Assembly: GCA_018240425.1 (NCBI GenBank)
Contig: JAFEFU010000012.1
Span: forward strand, 124,001-188,000
DNA from: Pseudomonadota bacterium
GTDB lineage: Bacteria > Pseudomonadota > Alphaproteobacteria > Rhodobacterales > Rhodobacteraceae
Direction: 5' to 3'
DNA length: 64,000 nt
The translations under genes were made by a program, and so were the position numbers. Below the pieces are notes generated by a model, which was not told the DNA's origin, ran no database searches, and was given only the letters and a program-made list of their open reading frames with translations. Positions 7,167-15,693 of the stretch are shown piece by piece. Each line of letters opens with the position of its first letter. Position 1 is the first letter of the stretch.

Positions 7167-8972
7167 TCAACTGCGGCGGAAGAGAAGCGAGCCGCCGTCA
7201 AGCGCGGCCCTGTCCTCGGTCAGGCCAAGGGCGGCGAGAACCGGGGCGAAACCCTCGCGGATCGGGCCGGCCTCGGAGCCTTCGGCGACCGGGAAGATCA
7301 CCCGCTCGACCAGGGCCATGTATGGGCCGGCCAGAGCCGCAGGCGGCAAGAGACCGGCGGGCACGCGCAGGGCATCCGGGCCGAACCGGCCCGTCATTTC
7401 GGACAAGCCCGGCCAGGTGGCTTCGGGATCGTCCTCGCGGCGCAGGAGGGTGTCGGAAAAGCCGATCCCCGCCTCGCCCGTGCCGAACTGCGCAAGGGCG
7501 ATTGCGCGCCCGACCTCGACCAGAAGGCCGCGGTCCTCGTGCGACAGGACCCTCAGGCCGGGATGGGTCAGCCGCGCCTTCATGCCGATGAAACCGATCC
7601 CTGCCCACAGATCGAGGAACCGCCGCGCACCCACAAGATAGGCCCCGATGTTGCGCGCGTGCCGGCGGTCGAACTTGCCCGCCTGCACCGCTTCGAGCGC
7701 GGCCGGGGTGAAGATGCGCGGATCGGCGGGCAAGCGGATGCCCTGGTTGTCCGCCCGTTCGACCGGAATGTCGGCCGACAGGTCGATCGGCCCGGCGACA
7801 TAGGGCGAGGCATGGGCCGAGCCCCAGCCGGGCGGGGTTTCGGTCCGCCGTTCCTCTTTCGGCCTGGCGGCGCGGCGCAGTTCCAGCTTCGATTGAACCG
7901 CCGCCACCGCCGCCGGATCGCGGGCCTTGGGTGGCTTGGCCACCACCTGGGTCAACGGCACCTGGCTGGCTTCGACCAGCGACTGAACCAGCGCCTGATA
8001 GGCGTCCGAGGGGCGGTATTCGGCCAGCCGCGCCTCGGCCCGGGCGTGCGCTGCATCGTGCAGGCGGGCGAGTTCCGGGTCGGTCAGCAGCTCGGCCATG
8101 ATTTCGGCCCGCCGCGCGGCATGTTTGCGGATTTGCAGGTCCAGCACCTCGTTCCGGTCCTGGAGCGACCAGTAGTCGGCGTTGTACTTGTCCTTCTTGA
8201 GGTTGGCGTTGCCGCGGAACTTGCGCAGGCTGTAGGCGTCCATCGACTTCAGCGCGTAATGGTTGATCTGCGCCCAGTCGAACCCGACCGTGCGCCGGAT
8301 CGAACGCCAGCCCCGGAACTTGAACCAGTCTTCCAGCACCTTGCCCGAGCCGTTCACCCAGGTCACGGTTTCGGGGTAGTCGGTATCCTTGTGCTGCGAC
8401 TTGATGATCGGCCGGTGCATCCCGAGGCGCAGATAGCGGTGGTCGAATTTCAGCAGGGTCTTGACCCCCCAGCCCTTGTTCCAGAAGGGCGGGGCTGCCA
8501 TCGTGAACTGGTCGGTGACCGGCGCGCGCGACCAGTCGCGGATGCCGCCCGAGCCGAAGATGCGCCAGGTGATGACCATCGCCTGCGCGCCCATCGCGCT
8601 CAGGTCGGCGACCATGCCGCCAAGCGTGCCGGACGGGTGGTTGATGCAGAGGAATTCGTCGGCGTCCAGCACCAGAAGCCAGTCCGAGGCGCGCACCAGA
8701 TCCTCGTCATGGGCGTGCTTCAGCATCGACGGGTGCGGCTTGATCCCCGGCGCCATGACATTGTCGCGGTGATGAACGCCGATGTTCAGCGTCTGGAGGC
8801 GCTTCAGGATCTCGTCGGTGCCGTCGCTGCAATCGTTGGTATAGACCATCACGTCGGTGAAGCCGACCGCCAGATGATGGGCCACCCACTCGATCACCCC
8901 CGGCCCCTCGTCCTTCATCGTGGAGAGGGCCATCAACGTGCCGTGCGGGCTGGTGTTGCGGGTCAGGTTCAT
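7167..8972 (-). CDS. Glyco_tranf_2_4 glycosyltransferase with C-terminal SAM-fold-like region
   Basis: A 601-residue, apparently two-part protein. Residues 10-290 form a GT2-like domain ('ALSTMKDEGPGVIEWVAHHL', D103-A-D-E106) of the type that reads 'D.DEF'. Residues about 290-400 are a charged, Ala/Arg-rich linker with a Pro-rich part. From about residue 440, 'FLDLWAGIGFIGMKARLTHP' resembles the glycine loop of a class I (FkbM-like) methyltransferase, followed by 'VLSHEDRGLLVEVGRAIA' in the acidic-residue position. No clear catalytic methyltransferase motif was found, so this half may bind rather than catalyse. The ATG at 8972 is unambiguous. It sits in the middle of the glycan operon. Confidence 0.75.
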   Translation of the reverse strand: MNLTRNTSPHGTLMALSTMKDEGPGVIEWVAHHLAVGFTDVMVYTNDCSDGTDEILKRLQTLNIGVHHRDNVMAPGIKPHPSMLKHAHDEDLVRASDWLLVLDADEFLCINHPSGTLGGMVADLSAMGAQAMVITWRIFGSGGIRDWSRAPVTDQFTMAAPPFWNKGWGVKTLLKFDHRYLRLGMHRPIIKSQHKDTDYPETVTWVNGSGKVLEDWFKFRGWRSIRRTVGFDWAQINHYALKSMDAYSLRKFRGNANLKKDKYNADYWSLQDRNEVLDLQIRKHAARRAEIMAELLTDPELARLHDAAHARAEARLAEYRPSDAYQALVQSLVEASQVPLTQVVAKPPKARDPAAVAAVQSKLELRRAARPKEERRTETPPGWGSAHASPYVAGPIDLSADIPVERADNQGIRLPADPRIFTPAALEAVQAGKFDRRHARNIGAYLVGARRFLDLWAGIGFIGMKARLTHPGLRVLSHEDRGLLVEVGRAIALAQFGTGEAGIGFSDTLLRREDDPEATWPGLSEMTGRFGPDALRVPAGLLPPAALAGPYMALVERVIFPVAEGSEAGPIREGFAPVLAALGLTEDRAALDGGSLLFRRS

Positions 8973-9005
8973 GGGCCGGGCCGGGTTTTCGCCATGAATA
9001 GAGAC

Positions 9006-9602
9006 TTAGCGTGAAGAAAAGAAGAAGGGCAGCAGGCGGCTGAAGTCGGCGTTCGACAGGCTGCGCGGCGTCACTTCGAAGCGCGCCATGCGGCCGATCC
9101 GTTCGGCGACCGGCACCCATTCTTCGGCCTGGGCATAGTCGGCGCTGCGCCGGTAGTCGTCCCAAAGCACCGTCACCGGCCGCGTGGTGTGCAGAAGCGT
9201 CGCCGCAAAACAGCCCAGCCGGAACCGGCCGTCGATCAGCACCAGGTCGGGCGCCGGTGGCGGATCGTCCTGCCAGACCGCCATCGGCAGGCGCCAGTAG
9301 CGGCGCCAGTCGTTGTGGGTGCGCGGCATCCCCCATTCCTTGGTGCGGCCGATGTTGGCGTGGCGGATGTCGATTCCCGGACGCATCAGCCCGTGGGCGG
9401 CAAGGCCCAAGCGCAGGTTTTCCGCCCAGTTGGCATCGCTTTCAATGGCGGTGATCGCCGCGCTTGTGTGCCGCGCGGCAAAGACGGTCGAGCCGCCCGA
9501 GCCATATTCCAGGATCACCCGCGCCTTCAGGTAGTGCGCCTCGACCACCGCCTTTTCGGCGGGAGGCATGGCGATTTCGGGCAGGGGGGGCAGGGCGGTC
9601 AT
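9006..9602 (-). CDS. Class I SAM-fold (methyltransferase-like) protein
   Basis: A 198-residue protein. 'ARVILEYGSGGSTVFAARHT' is a good Rossmann glycine motif I (E-x-G-S-G-G-S-T) and 'AITAIESDANWAENLRLGLA' places an acidic residue at the end of strand 2, both as in class I methyltransferases. 'DLVLIDGRFRLGCFAATLLH' follows as motif IV. The acceptor is unknown; glycan O-methylation or a non-catalytic partner is possible. It starts 3 bases after the stop of the rhamnosyltransferase-like gene and ends 33 bases before the next start, so it is in the same operon. Confidence 0.65.
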   Translation of the reverse strand: MTALPPLPEIAMPPAEKAVVEAHYLKARVILEYGSGGSTVFAARHTSAAITAIESDANWAENLRLGLAAHGLMRPGIDIRHANIGRTKEWGMPRTHNDWRRYWRLPMAVWQDDPPPAPDLVLIDGRFRLGCFAATLLHTTRPVTVLWDDYRRSADYAQAEEWVPVAERIGRMARFEVTPRSLSNADFSRLLPFFFSSR

Positions 9603-9605
9603 GGA

Positions 9606-10502
9606 TCAGGGGCGCGGCAGGTTCAGCCGTTCGGCCAGTTCGGCGGGGCGGGCGCTGTCACGGATCGCGGCGCGCAGCGCCTCGCCGGTGGTATGGGGGA
9701 ATGCCTCGGCAATCCGCGCCTCGGCGTCAGGGGTGGTGACGCCGCCCGCCGCCAGTTCGGGATTGCCCTCGACCGAGCGGGTGATGCGCGGGGTGCGGTC
9801 GCCGGCGGTCTGGATCGTCTGGCCGTAGCCCGAGGTGTTGTTGGTCGAGTGCAGCGTATAGTGGAAGGCGGTAAAGGTCGGATCCATGTAGCTGGGCACG
9901 ATGTTGGCATGTTTGCCGTGGCGCATCCTGTAGGGGTGCATGCGCGATTCCGGCTCGTTCACGACGGCTAGGCCGATCGCAACATAGGGGTGGATATGGG
10001 CGCAGTGGCGCGCCACCTCGCCGTCGAGAAAGCCGAGAACCCCGCCGGAAAAGGAAATCATCCCGCCCGGATCGACCCGCCGCGCCGCGCCGCGCAGGCG
10101 TTCGACATAGGTGGTGCACAGGGCGTCGTCGTCGTCCATGCGGAAATGGACGGCAGGGGCGCTATGGCCAAGGCTTGCCTCGGCGACAATCGGCCGCAGC
10201 ACCCCGCCCAGATCGGTGTCCGAGGTGGCCAGGACCCGGATCGCCGGCACATCGGCGGTCAGTTCCTCCAGCCGTTCGCGGTAGGGCGCGGGCATCTCGT
10301 TCGAGGTGACGATGACGAAATCGAAGTCCCCGTCGCTCTGATGGCGGATCGAGGGCAGAAGGATCTGCTGGAAAAGGTGCATCCTGACCGCCATGCGCGC
10401 CGGATTCCAGAGCAGCCGTCCGGCATCCTCGAGCGTGCGGACCGCGCGGCCGGTGTCGGTCAGCCCGAAATAGGAAAAGCGGCAATGGCCGAAGATCTTC
10501 AT
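9606..10502 (-). CDS. Putative rhamnosyltransferase-like glycosyltransferase (PF11316 type)
   Basis: A 298-residue protein resembling the 'putative rhamnosyl transferase' family common in Rhodobacterales: N-terminal 'GHCRFSYFG', 'LFQQILLPSIRHQSDGDF', then 'HFRMDDDDALC' with an acidic metal-binding run D123-D126. The family name is a prediction and the sugar transferred is not established. It is the first gene of the minus-strand glycan operon, divergent from the gene at 10659. The ATG at 10502 is chosen because residues upstream in the same frame do not fit the family. Confidence 0.75.
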   Translation of the reverse strand: MKIFGHCRFSYFGLTDTGRAVRTLEDAGRLLWNPARMAVRMHLFQQILLPSIRHQSDGDFDFVIVTSNEMPAPYRERLEELTADVPAIRVLATSDTDLGGVLRPIVAEASLGHSAPAVHFRMDDDDALCTTYVERLRGAARRVDPGGMISFSGGVLGFLDGEVARHCAHIHPYVAIGLAVVNEPESRMHPYRMRHGKHANIVPSYMDPTFTAFHYTLHSTNNTSGYGQTIQTAGDRTPRITRSVEGNPELAAGGVTTPDAEARIAEAFPHTTGEALRAAIRDSARPAELAERLNLPRP

Positions 10503-10533
10503 GCCGGTCCCTTCGGCGGCTGCGGGTCGTCCC

Positions 10534-10562
10534 TTGTTAGACAAGCCCGCCCGCTGCGGCAA
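10534..10562 (-). promoter_or_regulatory. Possible promoter of the minus-strand glycan operon
   Basis: On the minus strand TTGCCG (10562-10557) and TAACAA (10539-10534) are separated by 17 bases, a weak sigma-70-like arrangement 32 bases upstream of ATG 10502. The small palindrome CTTGT-TAG-ACAAG (10533-10545) covers the -10. The match is poor and this is only the best candidate in the 156-base divergent gap. Confidence 0.2.
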
Positions 10563-10658
10563 CCGTCCCGGGGGGCGAGAGCGGGTTGCGGCGTGGCGCG
10601 GCGCGGGTCTAAATGGCCCCGCCGACCGGATGGCGGCGCCGCAGCAAGAGAAGACACC

Positions 10659-12119
10659 ATGACCGCAACCGATCCCGACGACGACAAGGGCGCAGCGGAT
10701 CGGGGCGTGATCCTGCGGGCCGCCAACGGCGACGTGATCCGCTATGACCCGACGGGGCTGGTGATGCGCCTCTCGGACAAGGTGGTCGCCGACATTGCCG
10801 CCCGCCTGTCGCTGGCGGCGCCGGTGGCCGAGGCACAGGCTGAGGAGTTCGCCGACCTGCCCGGCGACCTCGACGCCTGGGACATCCATCCCCGCGGTGA
10901 CTGGCTGCATTTCATGGCCCGGCTGCCGGGGCGGCAGGGCATCCGCGGCTTTCGCCGGCACCGGGCGGGGGGCGCGGTCGTCGCCGACGGTCGCGGGCCG
11001 CTTCTCGGCATTCTCGGGATCGGGGGGGCGCGGGCGGCACTTGGCGCGCCTCAGGCCCAGCCGGGATTTCCCTTCCACATCCTCTCTCCCGCCGACGACA
11101 TCGGCGCGGTCGGCCATGCCGGGGTCGAGCTGGCAACGCCGCGCGACCAGCTCGAGCCGATCCGTGACCTGACCCACGAGGCGCTGATCGCCGACTGGCT
11201 TCTGGCCGAGCGGATGGAGCGCGGCCACGCGCTGCCCTTGTTCATGGTCCGTGTCGAGACAGACGAAAGCCCCGACGCCCGGGCACTGGCGACGGGCCGC
11301 GCGGTCGACAATCTGGAACAGGCGGTGCTGAGCCTGATCCGCGCCGCCGAGCGGCTGGGGACGCACGCGAAGCTTCTGGCGGTGACGCTGGACTTCGCGC
11401 TCGAGGATGTTTCGGGCGATGCGACCGCCTACCGCGACGGGATGATCGCGCTGATGGAAGCGGTGACGGTGCGCCTCGGCCAGCTGGGTCTGGCGCGGCC
11501 GCTGTTCCTTGCCACCTTCGACTGCGGCACCCACCGCATCACCGAAAGCCCGGCGCTGGCCGGCCAGTGGGAGCTGAGCTGGAACCACGGCGAGCATACG
11601 CTGGTCTACGCTGCCCCCGGCTACATGTTCGCCCAGGACGAAACCGCGCGCCTGACCGACCGGGGCCGGGCGGCGCGGGCGGCGATGTGCGCGGCGGCGC
11701 TGACGGCGGGGGTGGACTGGCAATGCCCAGTGATCCATCTGGCCGAGGCCGCGGGCGACACCATCCGCCTGACCTGCGCCAGTCGCGGGGCACTGGTCCT
11801 GGATGCGGACGATCCGTTCGGCGCCGGCGATGCGGCGGGCTTTGCCCTGCGCGGCGCGCCCGAGGGGCAGAAGATCCTGCGGGTGGAGATCGACGAAAAA
11901 GACCCTAAATCGGTGATTCTGCACTGCGCCCGCCCCGTCGCGCCCCAGGGGCTGAGCGTCACCTATGCCTATGGCGCCGAACCGGGCGCCGGGCCGTTCC
12001 CGCCCAATGCCGGGCGGTTGCGCGACGACTGGACCGGGCCGGATGTCGGGGGGCAGGCCCTGCGCCGCTGGGCTTTGCCGGCGCTTCTGCCGGTCACACC
12101 GGGCGGGGGACGGGAATGA
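10659..12119 (+). CDS. Uncharacterised protein, possible SGNH/SASA-like esterase
   Basis: A 486-residue protein that I cannot firmly assign. The middle, about residues 190-370, reads like a sialate-acetylesterase/SGNH core: 'LLAVTLDFALEDVSGD', a long helix, 'RPLFLATFDCGT', then a late block with acidic and basic residues. The last about 100 residues are beta-rich and may be an accessory sandwich domain. No canonical GDS block is visible at the N-terminus ('DDDKGAADRGVILRAANGDV' instead). Start ATG 10659 has AAGAGAAG just upstream. Its stop overlaps the start of the sulfatase gene (ATGA), implying a joint function. Confidence 0.5.
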   Translation: MTATDPDDDKGAADRGVILRAANGDVIRYDPTGLVMRLSDKVVADIAARLSLAAPVAEAQAEEFADLPGDLDAWDIHPRGDWLHFMARLPGRQGIRGFRRHRAGGAVVADGRGPLLGILGIGGARAALGAPQAQPGFPFHILSPADDIGAVGHAGVELATPRDQLEPIRDLTHEALIADWLLAERMERGHALPLFMVRVETDESPDARALATGRAVDNLEQAVLSLIRAAERLGTHAKLLAVTLDFALEDVSGDATAYRDGMIALMEAVTVRLGQLGLARPLFLATFDCGTHRITESPALAGQWELSWNHGEHTLVYAAPGYMFAQDETARLTDRGRAARAAMCAAALTAGVDWQCPVIHLAEAAGDTIRLTCASRGALVLDADDPFGAGDAAGFALRGAPEGQKILRVEIDEKDPKSVILHCARPVAPQGLSVTYAYGAEPGAGPFPPNAGRLRDDWTGPDVGGQALRRWALPALLPVTPGGGRE

Positions 12120-14452
12120 GTTTCGACGCCGCCTCGATCGCTGGGGACAATATCTGCGTCATCTGGGTCGATGACCTGATCGATGTCTTCACCTGGCGGA
12201 CCAGCTTCGGCATTCCGATCCTGACCCCGAACATCGACCGGCTGGCGGCGATGGGCGCGCGGTTTGCCAACGCCTACGCCACCGTGCCCCTGTGCGCGCC
12301 ATGCCGGGCCGAGCTGACCACCGGTCTCTCGCCCTATCGCACGGGGCTGGTGGACCTGAACCGCTTCTGGCGCGAGGTCATGCCGCCCCACAAGTCCTGG
12401 GCCTATGACCTGCGCCGGGCCGGGTTCTACAATTTCACCACCGGCAAGGTTGACGCCAACTATCGGCCCATGCCGGAATCCTATCGGCGGTTCCTGTTCC
12501 ACGAGGAGCCCGCCGCCGCCGACCAGGGCGAGCGGACGAAGATCAGGGAATATCTGGACCGCGGGCCGGGGATCAAGGGGATCAACCATCCCGACGACGA
12601 CGGCAGCCAGGACGACCGGTTCTATGACTATTGGGTGGCGCAGAACGCCATCGACTTTCTTGGCCGCGCCGACCCGTCGCGCCGGCACCTGATCCAGCTG
12701 GGCTTCAAGCATCCGCACTACAACCTCGAATGCCCCGACCGGTTCTACCAGATGTATGACGCCGCAGCGATCCGCTGGCCCGAGATCGCCGCGCCCGAGG
12801 ATTACTTCGGCCCCCAGCCCGGCTTTGCCGTCTATGAGGCCGCCTATATCGCCAACGGCAACTGGACGCCGGAAAAGGCCGGGGACGAGGGCTGGCGGCA
12901 GGTGGTGCGCGCCTACTTCGCCGCCTGCAGCCATGTCGACCATGAAATCGGCCGGTTCCTTGATGCGCTTGCCGCTTCGCCTTTCGCCCGGAACACCACG
13001 GTGGTGTTCCTGTCGGACAACGGCTTCAACCTTGGCAACCACGACAGTTTCCACAAGATGAGCCAGTGGGACAGCGCCGCGCATGTGCCGCTGATCATCT
13101 GGAACGCGCGGATGACCTCGGGGCAGGTGATCGACCTGCCGGTGTCGCTCCACAATTTTCCCAAGACGATCATGGACCTGGCCGGCCTTCCCTACCGGCC
13201 CGACTGGGTGTCGGGGCAAAGCCTTTTGCCCTTGTTAGACCCTTCTTTTGGCAGCTACGACGAAACGAAATCGCCGGTCACCTCGGTCTTTGGCACACTG
13301 TCGGTGCGTCCCTCGGTCGAGGGCTATCGCCACCTGCGTTACTTCCGCTATCCGAACGGTGAAGAGCATGTCTATGACATCGCCGCCGACCCCGGCGAGA
13401 CGAAGAACCTGATCGACAGCGCGCCCACCGATTTCCTGCGCGCGGCACTGGTGCAGGGGGCGCTGGACCTGGGCCTCGACCTGCGCGGCCATGAGAACCC
13501 GGCCGAGGGCATCAACGCGATGATGGCGGTCGATGGCAGCGTGGTGCTGGAAGGGACGCGCGGCAACGACCATTATTGGGCCTATGGCGCCGCTGCCGAG
13601 AAGATCCGCGAGGAGAGGGACGGCGGCGACGATACGCTCTGGTACATGGGCGGGCCGGACGATTATGTGCTGCACTGCCCGATGAACGTCGAGACCATCC
13701 GCATCGCCACCGTCGTCGCCCGCCAGGAAAGCCACGAGCCGCGCGAACCCAAGACCATCCGCATCGTCGCCCACCCCGACAGCCCGATCACCTTCGAATG
13801 TTCCGAACGGGTGCTGGTGAACGTCAGGGGGTCGCGCGGCGATGACCTGATGTACGGACCGAAATACGGCGGCGCCACCTTTCACGGCGGCGAGGGCAAC
13901 GACAGCCTGATCGCCATCTCGCGCAGCGAAAGCTCGCGCCATTTCTTCTACGGCGGCGCCGGCAATGATTCTCTGGTGGGCGGCTGGGGAAACGACCTGC
14001 TGGATGGCGGCAGCGGCGACGACACGATCCTGGGCGTCGCCGGGCGCAACCGCATCTACGGCGGGCACGGCAACGACAGGATCGTCGATGGCGACGGATC
14101 GTCGCGCGTCCACACCGGGCCGGGCCGCAACCGGGTGACGCTCGGCGGCGGCAACGACACGCTTCATGCCGGCAGCGGCGTCACCCACGTCGATCCGGGG
14201 CCGGGGGCGGTCCTGTTCGTCATCCCCTATGGCGGCGTCACCCATGTCGAGGGCTGGACCGCCGAGCAGCGCTATGACCTGTCGGCCTGGCCGGTGGCGC
14301 CCGCGCTGCGCCGGCTGAAGGACGGGCGGGTCGAGGTGACGGCGGGGCTGACCTTCCTTATGGTGCGCGGGGTGCCCAGGGGCCATGACCTGAGCAGCCA
14401 GATCGTCCTTGCCCGGACCGGGACAGATGATGAGGAGGACGCCGAGGGCTGA
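12116..14452 (+). CDS. Sulfatase-family hydrolase with C-terminal RTX calcium-binding repeats
   Basis: A 778-residue protein. Residues 1-450 form an alkaline-phosphatase-superfamily sulfatase: D19-D20 near the N-terminus as metal ligands, and C60-A-P-C63-R64-A-E-L-T-T-G, the formylglycine motif C-x-P-S-R-x-x-x-L-T-G with Ser replaced by Cys. 'VVFLSDNGFNLGNHDSFHK' is the second metal/substrate block. From about residue 584 to 695 there are Gly/Asp nonapeptides ('GGEGNDSL', 'GGAGNDSLVGGWGNDLLDGG', 'GGHGNDRI', 'GGGNDTLHAG') typical of RTX calcium beta-rolls. There is no N-terminal signal, so type I secretion is a natural inference. It is translationally coupled to the SGNH-like gene. Confidence 0.85.
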   Translation: MSFDAASIAGDNICVIWVDDLIDVFTWRTSFGIPILTPNIDRLAAMGARFANAYATVPLCAPCRAELTTGLSPYRTGLVDLNRFWREVMPPHKSWAYDLRRAGFYNFTTGKVDANYRPMPESYRRFLFHEEPAAADQGERTKIREYLDRGPGIKGINHPDDDGSQDDRFYDYWVAQNAIDFLGRADPSRRHLIQLGFKHPHYNLECPDRFYQMYDAAAIRWPEIAAPEDYFGPQPGFAVYEAAYIANGNWTPEKAGDEGWRQVVRAYFAACSHVDHEIGRFLDALAASPFARNTTVVFLSDNGFNLGNHDSFHKMSQWDSAAHVPLIIWNARMTSGQVIDLPVSLHNFPKTIMDLAGLPYRPDWVSGQSLLPLLDPSFGSYDETKSPVTSVFGTLSVRPSVEGYRHLRYFRYPNGEEHVYDIAADPGETKNLIDSAPTDFLRAALVQGALDLGLDLRGHENPAEGINAMMAVDGSVVLEGTRGNDHYWAYGAAAEKIREERDGGDDTLWYMGGPDDYVLHCPMNVETIRIATVVARQESHEPREPKTIRIVAHPDSPITFECSERVLVNVRGSRGDDLMYGPKYGGATFHGGEGNDSLIAISRSESSRHFFYGGAGNDSLVGGWGNDLLDGGSGDDTILGVAGRNRIYGGHGNDRIVDGDGSSRVHTGPGRNRVTLGGGNDTLHAGSGVTHVDPGPGAVLFVIPYGGVTHVEGWTAEQRYDLSAWPVAPALRRLKDGRVEVTAGLTFLMVRGVPRGHDLSSQIVLARTGTDDEEDAEG

Positions 14453-14470
14453 TCGCCGCCACCGGCGCCG

Positions 14471-15526
14471 TCAGCTGCCTGGGGTGGGCGACCGGCGCCG
14501 TTCCTCGGCGGTGTGGCGGATCGTGTCGGCCAGGGTGCTGTCGCGCTCGATCAGCGTCTGGAAATCCGAGATGTGCAGCGCCAGCAGCGAAACCGGCGTC
14601 GCCGCAACCACCGTGGCAAAGCGCGGCTCGCCCGAGACCAGCGCCATCTCGCCGAAATAATCGCCGCTACCCAGTTCGACGGGCGAGGCCGAGGCGACCT
14701 GAACCCTGCCCTCGAGAATGAAATACATCTCGTTTCCGGGCTGGCCCTTGCGGCAGATCACGGCGCCGGGGGCCAGGCGGCGCGGCTTAAGCGCCCGTAC
14801 GATCTCGGCCAGGTCGCGGTGCGGCAGGCCGGCGAACAGAGGCACCCCCGCGACAAGCTGCCAGACCCTCGAGAAATCCTGCCGGCGCAGTTCCTCGGCA
14901 AAGCCGGTCGCCAGGATCCCGGCCATCAGCGCGAAGACCCCGATGCCGCACATCATCACCAGCCCCGCCAGCATCCGGCCCAGGGTGCTGTGCGGGATCG
15001 CATCGCCGTATCCGGTGGTTGTCAGGGTGGTGACCGCCCACCACATCGCCCGGGGGACGCTGCCGAACGCTTCGGGCTGGGCCGCGCCCTCGAGAAGGTA
15101 GGCGAGCAGCGACGCGGCAAAGAGGATCAGCGCGAACAGCGCCAGGACGCCGAACAGGTTGCGGGCCTCGTTGCCGGCGACCCGCAACACCAGGCGGAAG
15201 GCCGGCAGGTCGCGCAGGAGCTTGACCGCCCAGACGCCACAGAGGATCGACGGATCGGCGCCGCCCCGCGCCATGACCAGACCGAAGGGCGGCACGGCCA
15301 CTGCGAGGATGTCGATGATGCGCGCGGTCTTGCCTTCGGATGCCGGCCAGCCCGCGCCAAGTTGCACTGCGTAGGCCGCCCAGACCAGCACGAGGATGGC
15401 CCGCAGCGCCAGCCGCGCCGCCTCGGGCAGGGCGGGCATCGTCAGCGCCGCCACCGCGGCCAGCCCCGCGACCGCAAGCGCGCTGCCGGCCGGAACCGCG
15501 AAGCCCGAAAAGAGACGTGCGATCAT
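14471..15526 (-). CDS. Cyclic-nucleotide-gated potassium channel, MlotiK1-like
   Basis: A 351-residue inner-membrane channel, almost the same length as MlotiK1 (355). Several hydrophobic helices precede the selectivity filter T171-G-Y-G-D175. The C-terminal CNBD (about 228-345) has the phosphate-binding cassette 'YFGEMALVSGEPRFATVVAA', highly similar to MlotiK1 as I recall it. R302, the phosphate ligand, is present, but the residue after it is F303 where cNMP-binding cassettes normally have Ser/Thr, which could alter ligand affinity or choice. It is divergent from the adenylate cyclase at 15694, the expected source of its ligand. Confidence 0.88.
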   Translation of the reverse strand: MIARLFSGFAVPAGSALAVAGLAAVAALTMPALPEAARLALRAILVLVWAAYAVQLGAGWPASEGKTARIIDILAVAVPPFGLVMARGGADPSILCGVWAVKLLRDLPAFRLVLRVAGNEARNLFGVLALFALILFAASLLAYLLEGAAQPEAFGSVPRAMWWAVTTLTTTGYGDAIPHSTLGRMLAGLVMMCGIGVFALMAGILATGFAEELRRQDFSRVWQLVAGVPLFAGLPHRDLAEIVRALKPRRLAPGAVICRKGQPGNEMYFILEGRVQVASASPVELGSGDYFGEMALVSGEPRFATVVAATPVSLLALHISDFQTLIERDSTLADTIRHTAEERRRSPTPGS

Positions 15527-15617
15527 CGCCGAGATCCTGCCGGCAGCCGAACCTGTGCCGACGCTAGCCCATTGCCGCGCGATTGGCTACTGGCGCGGCC
15601 CGGTGGCCGGCGCGGCT

Positions 15618-15645
15618 TTGTGAACGGGGGCGGCTCTGCTATGAT
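15618..15645 (+). promoter_or_regulatory. Sigma-70-like promoter for the class III cyclase
   Basis: TTGTGA (15618-15623), a 16-base spacer and TATGAT (15640-15645) make a good sigma-70-type promoter, about 48 bases upstream of the cyclase ATG at 15694. It lies in the 167-base gap between the divergent channel and cyclase genes. I saw no equally good promoter facing the channel gene. Confidence 0.5.
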
Positions 15646-15693
15646 GCGGCCCGGTCGTGGCGAAAAGCGCCCAGGGCCCCAGGAACGCGCGGC

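Noticed and set aside
9990..10658. N-terminal extension of the gene at 10659
   Set aside because: This part of the frame is antisense to the rhamnosyltransferase-like gene. ATG 10659 has a ribosome-binding site and starts the plausible protein.
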